In this document: positions 50,487-60,644 of the stretch, one piece after another
Numbering within the stretch: the first letter of the stretch is position 1
Layout of the letters: each line of letters opens with the position of its first letter
NCBI RefSeq assembly: GCF_014199305.1
Contig: NZ_JACIJK010000002.1
Location: 372,001-436,000 of the forward strand
Length of the DNA stretch: 64,000 nucleotides
From: Sphingomonas aerophila
GTDB taxonomy: Bacteria; Pseudomonadota; Alphaproteobacteria; Sphingomonadales; Sphingomonadaceae
Reading direction: 5' to 3'
The notes under the pieces: generated by a model
Told to the model about the DNA's origin: nothing
Database searches by the model: none
Seen by the model: the letters and a program-made list of their open reading frames with translations, nothing else
Position numbers and translations under genes: made by a program

Positions 50487-51365
50487 TCAGGGGTGCCGGT
50501 GTGCTACATCAGTACGACGCTGCTGGTCGGCTGACAGCGAGCTTAGGCCGCAGTCAGGGTACCTTGTCGTCCAATTCTTGCGCGCCTTGCCGGTCTTGCC
50601 GGACTGGCTACAAGCATCCGCTTCTACGAACGACCGTTCCGATTGGCGTAGTGCGCCGATAAGGAAGAGAGAGCCCGAATGCCGAAGTACAGATTGGTTT
50701 TCTCCGGGCGAGAGCGTGACGAGCTTATGATCGATTGTGACGACGTCGATGCCGCGCAACGAAGCTGTGCGACAACTCGGTATGTACCTGGCAGAGCATC
50801 CCGGCTTCGCTGATGAGGGCCACTGGCGTGTTGAGGTCGAGAGCGAGCAGTGCGAGCCGTTGCTGCACGTCATAGTCGCGACCGTGACTGATCGGTCCCG
50901 GCAGTCGCGTTTGGAAACGAGACCGATCGAATAGAGAGCGACCTGACCGGGTCGGCAGCCCAACAGGGCAAAGCCAATGAACACGGCTTGGAGCGCTGGA
51001 TTGTTCAGCCGCTCAACTTCGCCCCGCAAATCGGCAATGAACCGCCGGGAGCAGGTACCCGGTTCCGCCCGCCGGAGGACCATGCCCCAGTCGCCGAACT
51101 GCGGCGCATCGACTTTGCGATCGGTCACGACGTCGATCGCGTGATGACGGGGATCAGCGCAGATCCGCTTCATGGTTTGGCGAAGGACCGGCTCAGGACC
51201 CTCGATAGCCTGAAGAAAGCGGATGCCGTCATAGACGAGCAGGCCAGTGATTCCGTCATGGCTGTTATTAGTAGCTGCCTTGAGTTCAACGTCGGCGAGG
51301 GCCTGCTCGCTAAAGCGTTGGGTCGCCCGGCTAAGATAGACGATCTGGTGAGTGCTACTGACCAT
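50487..51365 (-). CDS. BLUF-domain blue-light sensor with unusual C-terminal extension
   Basis: The first about 140 residues form a BLUF domain binding FAD. The photoactive Tyr is in IVYLSRAT, the flavin-contacting Asn in TNNSHDGITGLLVY, the key Gln in FLQAIEGPE, and the Trp/Met region in FGDWGMVL. The frame then continues for another 150 residues, but this part is antisense to the DUF6894 remnant at 50679-50934 and has no protein-like conservation. The original stop was probably lost or the end frameshifted; a typical short BLUF protein would end near 50920. A second BLUF gene and a GGDEF-EAL gene lie upstream on the same strand. Confidence 0.75.
   Translation of the reverse strand: MVSSTHQIVYLSRATQRFSEQALADVELKAATNNSHDGITGLLVYDGIRFLQAIEGPEPVLRQTMKRICADPRHHAIDVVTDRKVDAPQFGDWGMVLRRAEPGTCSRRFIADLRGEVERLNNPALQAVFIGFALLGCRPGQVALYSIGLVSKRDCRDRSVTVATMTCSNGSHCSLSTSTRQWPSSAKPGCSARYIPSCRTASLRGIDVVTIDHKLVTLSPGENQSVLRHSGSLFLIGALRQSERSFVEADACSQSGKTGKARKNWTTRYPDCGLSSLSADQQRRTDVAHRHP
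50679..50934 (+). pseudogene. DUF6894-type small protein, frameshifted
   Basis: It starts at ATG 50679 behind AAGGAAGAG with MPKYRLVFSGRERDELMIDC and DDVDAAQ. The conserved continuation RNEAVRQLGMYLAEHPG and HWRVEVESEQCEPLLHVIV is in another frame (50737-50934). The change lies near 50752-50760, in a GCCGCGC run, where restoring 2 bases would give DDVDAA-RNEAV. Such small proteins are common in sphingomonads and of unknown function. It overlaps the extension of the BLUF gene on the opposite strand. Confidence 0.65.
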
Positions 51366-51581
51366 AGTTAAGCTCGGCTACTCCTGAGTTGCGGGACAGC
51401 AGCAATCTGCCGGTTAATCGAACCCGAACAGCGGATCCTGAGTTCCCGCTAGCAGAGTCTTGTAAAAAACAAGCGGACCAGCTGTGAACCTTTGGACTCC
51501 GCGCAATATGCACGCCTGTCCCGGCTGTGTGGCCGCTCTGCGTCAGCTACGACCTTCGGAAGGGCAGGCTCTGGTAAGCGA

Positions 51582-52025
51582 CTACGCCGCTTGCCGCTCT
51601 TCTTCGAGGGCAAGATTGCGTAGAATGGTATGGAGGTCGTTGCCGTCGAAGTGTGCCGGGTCGAAGCCGCTGGCCGCAGCAACACCTGCGAAGCGACTTG
51701 CCGTCTCGTCAGACATGCCGACGAATCCCATCGCCCAGTTCGGGAAGCTACGGCGCTCGATCGGCTCCAGAGTAAGCAATGACACTTCGCCATGGCGTTC
51801 GTCCTGCTGAATACGCTCGAACGCCGCCTCTACCACGTCGAGTGGACCTTCCAGCACCTGCGCGAAGCAGCCTGCATTGAACATCAGTGCCCCGGTGATG
51901 CCATCGCGCACGTTGTTGGCGCGGCTCTTAGCCAGGATGTCGTCGACTTCAGCCGCGAAGGCGACCTCATCGAGCGCGACGTGATTGCGACTATAATAAA
52001 CCAGGCGATAGATGGATGCCGACAT
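51582..52025 (-). CDS. BLUF-domain blue-light sensor (short type)
   Basis: A complete short BLUF protein of 147 residues. Photoactive Tyr in YRLVYYSRN, Asn in RANNVRDGITGALMF, Gln in CFAQVLEGP and FPNWAMGF at the last strand. It has no output domain of its own, so it must act on a partner. It starts 26 bp after the GGDEF-EAL gene on the same strand, and that enzyme is the obvious partner. The C-terminal helices (FDGNDLHTILRNLALEEE) are the usual cap that changes with light. Confidence 0.92.
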   Translation of the reverse strand: MSASIYRLVYYSRNHVALDEVAFAAEVDDILAKSRANNVRDGITGALMFNAGCFAQVLEGPLDVVEAAFERIQQDERHGEVSLLTLEPIERRSFPNWAMGFVGMSDETASRFAGVAAASGFDPAHFDGNDLHTILRNLALEEERQAA

Positions 52026-52051
52026 CGGCGCCTCCTCAGGATGAAGTTAGA

Positions 52052-53674
52052 TCAGTTGGTGACTTGAGCGATCGGCTGCTCTTGCAGGAACAGCTCGACC
52101 TGATCCGGCGCCATCGGGCGCCCGGTCAGGTAGCCCTGAACATGCGTGCAGCTTTGTTCGCGAATGCGACCCAGTTGCTCGGCCGTCTCGACGCCCTCAG
52201 CCGTGATCGCCATGCCAAGATTGCTGCCCAACCCTGATACCGCGCGTAGGATGGCCTCGCTGTCCGCGCCTCCACCGGACACGAAGGAGCGATCGATCTT
52301 GATCTTGTTGAAGGGAAACTTCTGGAGGTAGCTGAGCGACGAATAGCCGGTCCCGAAGTCGTCCATCGAGATCTTCACGCCGAGGGCTCGCAGCGAGTGC
52401 AGCGTGGCCAGCACGTTGTCCGTGTCGGCCAGCAGCGCGCCCTCGGTGATCTCAAGCTCTAGGCGCTCGGGTGCCAGTCCCGAACGTTCCAACGCAGTCG
52501 AAACCGTCGTCAGGAGCGTGTCCGCCTTGAACTGAAGCGGCGACACGTTGACGGCTACGATAAGATCACCGGGCCAGGACGCCGCAGCCATGCACGCGGT
52601 CATCAGCACCCACTCGCCAATCTTGACGATCAGGCCGTTCTCTTCGGCGACGGAGATGAACGACAATGGCGGCACCTTGCCGCGAACCGGATGGTTCCAG
52701 CGCAGCAACGCCTCGAACCCGATCACAGCATCGGTCGATAGGTCCAGGAACGGCTGGTAGGCCAACTCGAACTGCTTGAGCGCGAGCGCCCGGCGCAGAT
52801 CGATCTCTAGTTCGCGCCGCTCATGCAGTTGCAGGTCCATGCCCTGCTCGAAGAAGCGATACCGGCCACGGCCGGCGCGCTTGGCCTCATATAGCGCGAG
52901 ATCGGCGTTTCGAAGGAGGTCGCGCGATTGCAGGCCGGCATCTCGCAGTGCGACCCCGACGCTAACGCCTACGTTCACAGTGTGACCATTCAGGACATAG
53001 GTCCGCCCGATCAGGTCCACCAGGCGGGCAGCAAGCCTCTCTGCATCTGCAACGCCGGTGATGCCGCGCTGCAGGATCACGAACTCGTCCCCGCCAAAGC
53101 GCGCGATCAGATCCTCACGCCGGCATGCCGTCCGCAACCGATCCGCGACCTTCTTGAGCAGTTGGTCGCCAATCCCATGCCCGAGCGTGTCGTTGATTAC
53201 CTTGAACCGGTCGAGATCGAGGCAGAGGACGGCTAGCGAGCCCGCCCGGTTGTCTGCGCCGGCAAGAGCATGGTCCAGTGCTGCCATGAATGGGTTGCGC
53301 AGGGCGAGGCCGGTCAGATCGTCGGCCCGCTCTGGCGTGCGCTCATCGAGAACGGCTGCGGCAGGCCACAGGCTCACGCATGTTTCGCCCTCTCCCAACG
53401 GGCTCAGCAGCGCCTCGAAAGCCTCACCCTTTTGCGTGGTCAGCCGGAGCGAAGTCGGATGATCACCAGCCGCTGGGGAGCGGAGGTAGTCGGGAAAGAT
53501 GTCGGTTAGCGATAGCCCGACGATCCAGCCCCCAAAGCTGCCGGCCGCGGTTGCATTCGCGTAGATCAGTTCACCTGCCGCATCGAGGACCAGGACCGGA
53601 TGCTGCAAGGACTCCAGGATGCGAGCGGAGGACGTCACAGCCTGTTCGGGATTGTGTCTGACGTCCTGCTTCAT
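52052..53674 (-). CDS. PAS-GGDEF-EAL cyclic-di-GMP enzyme
   Basis: A cytoplasmic protein of 540 residues. A PAS-like domain covers about 15-110 (PVLVLDAAGELIYANATAAG). The GGDEF domain has ARFGGDEFVI (194-198) preceded by an intact RRED inhibitory site. The EAL domain has GFEALLRWNHP (321-324), ELEITEGAL, MDDFGTGYSSLSYLQ and KIKIDRSFV. Both halves carry their catalytic residues, so the protein could make and break cyclic di-GMP; many such tandem proteins act mainly as phosphodiesterases. It lies directly before a BLUF gene, which suggests blue-light control of cyclic di-GMP. No membrane segment was seen. Confidence 0.93.
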   Translation of the reverse strand: MKQDVRHNPEQAVTSSARILESLQHPVLVLDAAGELIYANATAAGSFGGWIVGLSLTDIFPDYLRSPAAGDHPTSLRLTTQKGEAFEALLSPLGEGETCVSLWPAAAVLDERTPERADDLTGLALRNPFMAALDHALAGADNRAGSLAVLCLDLDRFKVINDTLGHGIGDQLLKKVADRLRTACRREDLIARFGGDEFVILQRGITGVADAERLAARLVDLIGRTYVLNGHTVNVGVSVGVALRDAGLQSRDLLRNADLALYEAKRAGRGRYRFFEQGMDLQLHERRELEIDLRRALALKQFELAYQPFLDLSTDAVIGFEALLRWNHPVRGKVPPLSFISVAEENGLIVKIGEWVLMTACMAAASWPGDLIVAVNVSPLQFKADTLLTTVSTALERSGLAPERLELEITEGALLADTDNVLATLHSLRALGVKISMDDFGTGYSSLSYLQKFPFNKIKIDRSFVSGGGADSEAILRAVSGLGSNLGMAITAEGVETAEQLGRIREQSCTHVQGYLTGRPMAPDQVELFLQEQPIAQVTN

Positions 53675-53810
53675 CGCCCTTGAGCCCCTGCCTTTCTCAG
53701 GGCCCTACGATGTTGTGAGGAAAGAAACCGTTACTGTCCGACTTGGCGCTTCTTGGTCCGGGCGCCTGTATTTCTTTGGTCTCGTCACAACCGAGCTCAC
53801 GCTGCGAGCA

Positions 53811-53993
53811 TCAGGAAGTGAGGTCGGCTGCCAATTGTTCATGCCGTCGGATCAGAAATGCTACAGATACCCATAGCTGCGCTTCGAGAGCGGTGCAGGG
53901 TGTAATCTGCTGAAACCTTGCCAGCGCGGCCGCAACGGTCGGCTCCGCCTCATCGGCCAGCTCGGCCGCCATCTCGATAACCTGTCCCCGCAT
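53811..53993 (-). CDS. Possible small helical protein
   Basis: A 60-codon frame reading MRGQVIEMAAELADEAEP, then VAAALARFQQITPC and LWVSVAFLIRRHEQLAADL. The composition is protein-like and helical, but the ribosome site is weak and I do not recognise it. It lies in the 463-bp gap between the divergent GGDEF-EAL and YfiR genes; the rest of that gap holds no gene. Confidence 0.35.
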   Translation of the reverse strand: MRGQVIEMAAELADEAEPTVAAALARFQQITPCTALEAQLWVSVAFLIRRHEQLAADLTS

Positions 53994-54137
53994 ATTTCCG
54001 CTCTACCCCGGCCCCGCTTGCCGTCGATGTTACAAGCATGGTGACCACCAGCTTAAGGCGGAATACCCCCGCCCTCAGCATCTTAACTCCTTGGTGACAC
54101 GCGCTGGTTACTCCGCCGCTAACCAAGGGAGTACCTC

Positions 54138-54653
54138 GTGAGAAAGCGCAACCTACTGGGCGGACTTCTTCTCTTAGCCCTGCCATGGCAGGCCGGGGCG
54201 GAGCTGAACGTGCAGGTTGCGGCTCGCGTTGTGTCATTCCTGCAGCCACCGCCGAATGGCGCGGTGCAAGCTGCTATCGTGTTCCAGCCCGGCAATGCGG
54301 TGTCCGAAGCGGATGCCACCTCGATCGAGCGTGCGATCGGCGGGGGTGTGGCAGCCGGTCGCGCGTCCATTCGCACTCGTCGGGTGCCGATCAGCTCGTT
54401 GGGAACGCTGGGCAACTACCGCGCCGCTTTCGTAACGGCGGGCTTACGCGACGAACAACCTGGTATTGCGGCTGCGGCCGCCCGCGGATCGGTTGTGACG
54501 ATCACCTCGGACCAGGCCTGCGTCCAGGCAGCGCGCTGTGTGGTTGGCATTTCGAGCACCCCGCGGGTGCAGATCACCGTTAGCCGTGCTGCCGCCCGAG
54601 CCGCCAATGTGCGGTTTGGCAGTGCTTTCCTCATGCTCGTGAAAGAGATTTGA
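54138..54653 (+). CDS. YfiR-like periplasmic protein
   Basis: 171 residues with a Sec signal peptide (LLGGLLLLALPWQAGAE). The GTG start follows AAGGGAG. The fold pattern and the end (RVQITVSRAAARAANVRFGS) match the YfiR/DUF4154 family, whose members sit in the periplasm and restrain an inner-membrane HAMP signalling protein. Two Cys (QACVQAARC) may form a disulfide, as known for YfiR. It overlaps the TonB receptor gene by 4 bp (TTGA), and a HAMP transducer follows that, so a three-layer signalling chain is likely. Confidence 0.65.
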   Translation: MRKRNLLGGLLLLALPWQAGAELNVQVAARVVSFLQPPPNGAVQAAIVFQPGNAVSEADATSIERAIGGGVAAGRASIRTRRVPISSLGTLGNYRAAFVTAGLRDEQPGIAAAAARGSVVTITSDQACVQAARCVVGISSTPRVQITVSRAAARAANVRFGSAFLMLVKEI

Positions 54654-56695
54654 GCGTGCGCCGATCCCTTATTGTTGCCCTGCTTCTTGCTAGCGCAACA
54701 ACACCTTCGATGGCCGCGGCCCAGACCGTAGACTACTCGGCTTTGGCCGAGCTGATGGGTGAGCCCGTCACGACCAGCGTCATCGGCAAGCCCCAGCGCG
54801 CGTCGGAACTCCCGGCCAGCGCTGTGATCATCACCCGTGAGCAGATTGCCCGATCTCCCGCGCGTGACATCCCAGGGCTGCTGCAAACCTATTCCGGTAT
54901 TGATGTGAACCGGTGGACCGCTGGGCAGAGCGACGTGGCGGTTCGGGGCGGGGTTCAAACCTATAACGCCCGGCTGCTCGTGCTGGTGGACGGCCGGCAG
55001 GTCTACCTGGACCATTACGGCATGACCAACTGGAACCTCCTGGGCGTTGCCTTGGAGGACATCCAGCAGATCGAGCTGATACGCGGACCCGCAAGCGCGC
55101 TCTTCGGCTTCAACGCTGCAAGCGGCGTCGTCAACATCATCACCCGCCGGTCATCAGACAAGGCTTCTCTGACTGCCAGCGCAGAGCTTGGCGGACATGA
55201 TTATAGCCGCGTTGCTGGAGCCTTGCAGCTGCCCATCAGCGAGCAAATCGGTGTCAAACTGTCGGCCGGCCGCCTGCGTGAGGACGAACGCGCGATCCGT
55301 GCGCCCTTGCTTGCGCCCGAGATGGTGCCTGACGTCCAGTCGGATCATGTGGCAGGCTCGGTAACGGGCCGCTTCGATCAAACCGAAGTGACGCTGGACG
55401 GCGGTTATGCGGAGAACCGGCAAGCGGAATATCTCCCGAGCCAATATATCTCGAACCAGCACTATCGCATTGGTCACGCCTCAGCCGGCCTGAAGCACGA
55501 TACCGATTGGGGCGGGCTGAGCTTTGGAGCCTACGCTAATTGGCTCCGCGCTGACTATGGCCTGAGCGAGGCTGCTCCTACCCGTGACGTCGACAACACC
55601 GCTGCCACAAAGTTCGCGAACCGGATCATTGTCGCCCAGGGCTCCGCGCTCATCCGCTTGGACGGCAACAACACCCTCCGAGTGGGCGCAGAATACCGCA
55701 ACAACCGCCTGCGTTCGCCGGCCCAATTCTCGCAAACGGTGTCCTATGATGTAGGATCGGCTAACCTGATGGCTGACCTGCACCCCGCCGAGGCGATAAC
55801 AGTGACACTGGCCGGTCGGCTTGACCGATTGTCGCTCAGCCAATCTGGCGTGATTGTCCAGCCAGCGTTCGATGCCCCATCTGCCTTCGATCGCGACCTC
55901 ACCCGGTTCAGCTTCAACGCCGCCACGGTGATCCGGATGGGCGAAACGGGACAGCTCCGGCTGAACGGTGGGCGCGGGTATCAGCTGCCGCCTTTGGCAG
56001 ACTTCGGCCTACGCATTCCGATCCAGACTCCCTCGCCCGTACCAGTGTTTATCGCCGGCCGGCCTGAAACACGTCCAGTTCCCGTGTGGAGTGCCGAGGT
56101 CGGGTACAACCGAGCCATTGGCGAGGTTCGCCTCGAAACGACCGCGTTCTGGACTCGAACCGAGGACGCCATCGCCACGCCCGGCGATGGGTTGCAGCTG
56201 GACCTGGTGCTGACCCCGGCGCCGCTCCTGGTGTCTCGTATCAGAGCGGTCGGTAGCTACACGACCTACGGCGCCGAAGCTGCTGTGTCGGGGCGCTACG
56301 GCCCGCTGTCCTGGCGGGCGAACTACAGATACACCCATACTGATCAAACCTTACCACCAATTACTGCGCCAGCTCCGTTTGCGCTCTCTCCCAAATCCAC
56401 CACACCACGTCACAAGGCAAACCTGGAACTCGGCTATGATGCGGGGCGCTGGTATGCGACGGCAATCGGTCGGTATACATCGTCCACCCGGCAGTTTGCT
56501 TTTACTACCGCCCCTCAGCTTTTGCTGACCCCTGTGAACGAGGCGGTAGCGCTGGACGCACGCGCGGGCTTTAAGGTACACCCTGGCTTGGAGCTGTTCG
56601 CCGCGGGCGAAAACCTCACCCTCGCAGGGGGCGCTGCCGTTTCCCCGATTCCGGCCGATCGTCGCGTAAGAGGGGGGCTGCGGGTCTCCCTGTGA
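54650..56695 (+). CDS. TonB-dependent receptor of the YfiR cluster
   Basis: Outer-membrane receptor of 681 residues (TTG start overlapping the YfiR stop; GTG 54656 is the alternative). Signal peptide [19 protein letters not shown]. The plug has [39 protein letters not shown] and [20 protein letters not shown]. The barrel ends [10 protein letters not shown]. It is of the BtuB/siderophore size class rather than the long glycan type. No N-terminal signalling (STN) domain is present. With YfiR upstream and a chemoreceptor-like transducer 1 bp downstream, it may act as an environmental sensor as well as an importer. Confidence 0.9.
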   Translation: MSVRRSLIVALLLASATTPSMAAAQTVDYSALAELMGEPVTTSVIGKPQRASELPASAVIITREQIARSPARDIPGLLQTYSGIDVNRWTAGQSDVAVRGGVQTYNARLLVLVDGRQVYLDHYGMTNWNLLGVALEDIQQIELIRGPASALFGFNAASGVVNIITRRSSDKASLTASAELGGHDYSRVAGALQLPISEQIGVKLSAGRLREDERAIRAPLLAPEMVPDVQSDHVAGSVTGRFDQTEVTLDGGYAENRQAEYLPSQYISNQHYRIGHASAGLKHDTDWGGLSFGAYANWLRADYGLSEAAPTRDVDNTAATKFANRIIVAQGSALIRLDGNNTLRVGAEYRNNRLRSPAQFSQTVSYDVGSANLMADLHPAEAITVTLAGRLDRLSLSQSGVIVQPAFDAPSAFDRDLTRFSFNAATVIRMGETGQLRLNGGRGYQLPPLADFGLRIPIQTPSPVPVFIAGRPETRPVPVWSAEVGYNRAIGEVRLETTAFWTRTEDAIATPGDGLQLDLVLTPAPLLVSRIRAVGSYTTYGAEAAVSGRYGPLSWRANYRYTHTDQTLPPITAPAPFALSPKSTTPRHKANLELGYDAGRWYATAIGRYTSSTRQFAFTTAPQLLLTPVNEAVALDARAGFKVHPGLELFAAGENLTLAGGAAVSPIPADRRVRGGLRVSL

Positions 56696-56696
56696 T

Positions 56697-58472
56697 ATGC
56701 TGAACCGACTTTCCGACGCGCTCGAACGCCGGGTTCGGCTGGCGGATCGGCCGATTGTGGTCAAAGTTGCGGCCGCTCCAGCGTTGATGCTGGCGCTCTT
56801 CGCAATCTTGGCCGCGCTCAGCATGGTGGGGCTGTTAGCAACGGCGAGCAGCATTGATCGCGTCGTCAAACGCGACATGCGCGACGTTGCGCAGCTAAAC
56901 GCAGCGGCATCACGCTTCGAGCGGGCGGAAACCGACTTATACCGGCTTCTCGTCACCAAGGCGGTCTCTCCAGCAACCGACGTGCCTGCACGATCCGCAC
57001 TCATCAAAGGAGAACTACAGGCGGTCCGAGGCGAGTTGATGGCCCTGCGCGATCGCGCCGACGACCAATCGCGCCCAGCACTGGCGAGGACCATTGTCGA
57101 TGTTGAGCGCTATGCTTCTGCCGTCGAAGTGGTCACCTCGATGCTGGAACTCGACTTCGCTAGCAGTGCCAGCATGGTGGCCCCGTTCCGGGCTAACGCC
57201 AGCCAGGTTCAGGCCCGCATCAGGCAAGTCGCCCAGCGAGGCATTGCGCACGCCAATGCGAGCGCGGCCAGCACGATGTTCAGAACTCACCTGTTCATGG
57301 TTGTTCTGGCACTTGCGGTCGTGGCCGCAACCCTGGTCGGGCTGTTTTTGGCCTATGCCGTAGGCCGGACGACGGTGCGCTCGGTCACGCAAATTGCGGA
57401 CGCGACTGCCGGAGTCATGCGGGGCGATAGCATCAACCTTGTCGCGCTGCGCCGCGGTGACGAACTAGGAGGGGTAGTCGCCGCGCTTGAGGCGTTTGAG
57501 GCAAAGAGACACGAAGCGCAGGCGCTGGATAAGCGCGCCAAGGACCTTCAGCACGAAGCACAGCTGGAGCAGGAGCGAAGTACCACGGAGGTTGAACATG
57601 TCCGGCAAAATGCCGATCGACAGCGCCGCGATACGCTGAGCACCCTGGCGCAGTCTTTCGACGCCAAGCTTGCAGCGGTCATCCGCGAAGCACAGCAGGC
57701 TATGGCCGAGCTGGAAGGCAATGCTGTGGCTTTGGACGCGACGGCTGAGGGCAGCCGCAGGCTAGCCGCCGCACTCGACACGGTTGCCGGATCCCTTGCC
57801 CGCGAGATGCGGGAGGCAAGCATAGCTGCCCGCTCCTTCGCAGGTGCGTTCACCCAGATCGACCACGAGGTCGCCGGAACCAGCGCAGCGGCACGGGCGA
57901 TCAACGACCACGCCCGCATCGCGCGAGAAGCTGTGACCCTATCGCAGATGCGAGCAGCCGAGATCGAGCAGATCGTTGGTGTGATCGCAGCAGTGGCACA
58001 ACAAACCAATCTGTTGGCGCTTAATGCCACGATCGAGGCAGCGCGCGCCGGCCAGAACGGAAGCGGCTTTGCGGTCGTGGCCGCTGAGGTCAAGTCGCTG
58101 GCCACTCGAACCGGCGCCTCGACCAATGACGTGCGCCACCAAATCGAAGCAGTGCAGCAGCAGATCGGCCGTGTCGTGCATAGCACGGATAATCTGAATA
58201 CGCTCATAGCCAGCATGGATGATGCATGCGGCCGTGTAGCCAAGATGTCACGAGATCAGACCAAGGGAACGGATCGTCTCGACGCTCTGATGAGCGATGC
58301 GCACGAGCGTACTCGAACGCTCACCGAGGCCAGCAGCAGCATCAAGACTTCCGCCGAAGGCAATATGGCTGCGGTTCAGCGGCTACGTCTGGCAAGCGCA
58401 AGTCTAGATCGCATGCTAAAGGCCTTAGCTTTGGACGCACAGTCCTTCACTCGGCAGCTCAAGGCTAGCTAA
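56697..58472 (+). CDS. Methyl-accepting chemotaxis-type transducer with HAMP
   Basis: Inner-membrane receptor of 591 residues. Membrane segments at about 21-50 and 199-222 flank a periplasmic helical domain. A HAMP-like linker follows (223-275), then a long coiled coil with the conserved hairpin tip [20 protein letters not shown] and [15 protein letters not shown] (427-470). No CheW-binding change or C-terminal pentapeptide is visible, and no che genes are in the window, so it may signal in a non-motility pathway. It begins 1 bp after the TonB receptor stop and is the third gene of the YfiR operon, taking the place that a HAMP-diguanylate cyclase has in the YfiBNR system. Confidence 0.9.
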   Translation: MLNRLSDALERRVRLADRPIVVKVAAAPALMLALFAILAALSMVGLLATASSIDRVVKRDMRDVAQLNAAASRFERAETDLYRLLVTKAVSPATDVPARSALIKGELQAVRGELMALRDRADDQSRPALARTIVDVERYASAVEVVTSMLELDFASSASMVAPFRANASQVQARIRQVAQRGIAHANASAASTMFRTHLFMVVLALAVVAATLVGLFLAYAVGRTTVRSVTQIADATAGVMRGDSINLVALRRGDELGGVVAALEAFEAKRHEAQALDKRAKDLQHEAQLEQERSTTEVEHVRQNADRQRRDTLSTLAQSFDAKLAAVIREAQQAMAELEGNAVALDATAEGSRRLAAALDTVAGSLAREMREASIAARSFAGAFTQIDHEVAGTSAAARAINDHARIAREAVTLSQMRAAEIEQIVGVIAAVAQQTNLLALNATIEAARAGQNGSGFAVVAAEVKSLATRTGASTNDVRHQIEAVQQQIGRVVHSTDNLNTLIASMDDACGRVAKMSRDQTKGTDRLDALMSDAHERTRTLTEASSSIKTSAEGNMAAVQRLRLASASLDRMLKALALDAQSFTRQLKAS

Positions 58473-58822
58473 AAGCCCGGACCGTCCTGAGCGAGCGTGG
58501 CTACTCTCCGACTGGCTCCAGTCGTTCGGTATCGACCAGGATTGAGTGGCCTTGTTCGAAAACATGTCAGACCGCTGGCGCAGCACTGGCACATACTCGT
58601 TGCGGGCCAATCGCTCCGCACATTGCCAGACAGGACCGTCGGCTAGCGCTGACTATGGCCGTGTCTGTGCTAAAAGGGCGACTTTCGAGGCGTTCGCAAC
58701 TTTAAGGCATTCGCGACATGATACCGTGGCACTCTCGCTGGCATGGCTGCATCGCCGATTAGACATTCAACCGAGCTGCTTAGAAGCGCTTCGTATGGCG
58801 GGATGGCATGGAGGCGGCGGGA
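58473..58822. other. Gap without a supported gene
   Basis: 350 bp. A block near 58714-58755 (ATTCGCGACATGATACCGTGG...) resembles one near 50441-50487 (ATTCGCAACATGATTCTCGG...), followed in both by a CACTCxCGCTG stretch. These may be copies of a short dispersed element. Confidence 0.4.
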
Positions 58823-60194
58823 TCACGCAGCTACCTTCGTTGCGTAAGCAACTGCGCGGGCCTCCAGGCCGACGAGCAGGTCGTTCACAGCGGAGAACCC
58901 ATGGCCAAGCGTATCGATCTCTGCCGCCACAGCCTTGGTGTCTTCCCGGATACAAGCGATGTTGTTGGCCATGCTGTCGGCTGAGAGCGCGGTTTCGTCT
59001 ACTGCGGCAGTGATAGCAGTGACGGTCTGCGCCTGAACCTCCATGGCCGCCCGGATCCGCTCCGAAGAGGCCTGAACCTCGGCGACGATCGCTTTGATTG
59101 ATGCATTCTTTTGAACGGCATCGCGGGTTGCGGCCTGTATCGTGGAAATCGTTGCGGCAATGCTGTCAGTCGCGCGTGCCGTCTGGCTTGCGAGACTTTT
59201 GACCTCCTGGGCCACCACTGCGAAACCGCGGCCAGCGTCGCCGGCGCGAGCGGCCTCGATCGTTGCGTTCAGCGCGAGCAGGTTTGTCTGACCGGCAACG
59301 TCGCGGATGAGACCCAGGATGCTCTCGATCGATTTCGCGTGGGCAGAGAGCGCCGTCACCACGTCCTCTGCCTGCACTGCTTCATTTCTGGCTCGCGCGG
59401 CAATCTCCGCCGACGCCTCCACCTCTGTTCGTGCTTTCTCGATCGCCTGAATCAGTCCCCCCGGCAGTCGAAGCTGCGTCTCGCATCGCGATGGCGGACT
59501 GCTCGGCTGCTACCGCGACGTCATTAGCCTTCACGAGCATGCCGCGCGTAGAGGAGGACGCTCCTGCTGCATTGCTGCTCAGGGCGTTCCCGCCGCGAGA
59601 CGCGGCCGCGACCGTCGCCCCGATGCCGTCCTGAAACTCCTCACTGAGGCGGTCACGCTCGCGGCGAGCCCCGAAGTCCACGTACCAGGCGTACAGGCTG
59701 GCATAGACATCGCACTCGAGTGAGCGAAGCCGGACAAACACGTCATTGAGCCTGTGTCGCTCCTCTTTCGAGCACTCGTAGCATCGACCGAGGATCTCAA
59801 GCGTGTCCGACGCCCAGACGCATGTCATGGAAAGCAGTACAGTGAGTGGTATGCCATTTGCGATGGCAGCGGCTACGGTGCGCTCTGCGAATTGCACCCA
59901 CTCCGTGCCACCTACGCGCGTGTAGCGATTACAAAGGTGGTCGGTCCCGAGTTGCACGAGGCGCTGGCGATCAAGACCTAGGAAATGCTCTTGCTCGCCG
60001 ATGGTGCGTAACCATTGCTGCCAGTGCGCCTCCGCAATGTGCTGTGCCTCGGGTTGCAGGATTTCCCAGATCTTTGCCGAAAGGGCGATCTCGTCAGCGC
60101 CAAAGCCGAACATCTCAAGCCTCGCGCCCAGGTCCATGGACGCGCTTGCATCTCCGAACGGTGGCACCTCCCGCGTCATGGAAGGGTTCGTCAT
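58823..60194 (-). pseudogene. Probable globin-coupled chemoreceptor, split by a frameshift
   Basis: Two frames make one protein of about 457 residues. The first (from ATG 60194) has a helical N-terminal sensor that resembles a protoglobin domain (MDLGARLEMFGFG, with a possible haem-ligand His in QLGTDHLCNRYTR), then RRERDRLSEEFQDGIGATVA. The second frame continues with the chemoreceptor signalling tip [20 protein letters not shown] and [18 protein letters not shown]. The break is at a run of six C (59457-59462; G6 in the gene): with five G the reading continues [20 protein letters not shown]. No membrane segments, so it is a soluble receptor. The globin call is by pattern only. The frameshift could be real, phase-variable or a sequencing error. 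Confidence 0.7.
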
Positions 60195-60644
60195 GGCGGG
60201 TCCTCACCGAAATTTGCTCAACGATTCTCGTGTGGTTCTCGCACCTTATGATTTCCATCACGCTAATATCGAGAGAGCTGTAACCTCCCGATGCTTGCTA
60301 AGCTGCTGATAGGGTCAGAATGGTCGAGGTCAGGTTCGTCCTCCAAGGCGGCCAGCGAGCTTTGACAATCCCGTGGGCTTCCGCTCCCTCGCTGTTGCAG
60401 AAATCTGGAATTTCGAAACACGTTGGCTGTCCCGTAATTCCATCTCTCACCGCCAGTTGTGGGAAGAAGCAATCGGGAACAGATTTTGGGAAACGCCCCC
60501 GCTGGAGGCTGAGAGGCCCTGCCTTGGCTAGCCGGCAGTCTCGCTCGACCTTCGTTTTTGGGAATGAGGGCGCGGGCATCGAGCGCCGTAGAATTGCTCT
60601 TCGTAGTGGCTAGGATGCCGCCACCGTATGGGGGAGGCGCTCAG
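60195..60644. other. Gap without a supported gene
   Basis: 450 bp. No open frame with protein-like features was found. A partial copy of the CAATCGGGA-type repeat of the right end lies near 60473. The promoter of the globin chemoreceptor gene should lie at the left end of this stretch. Confidence 0.45.
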
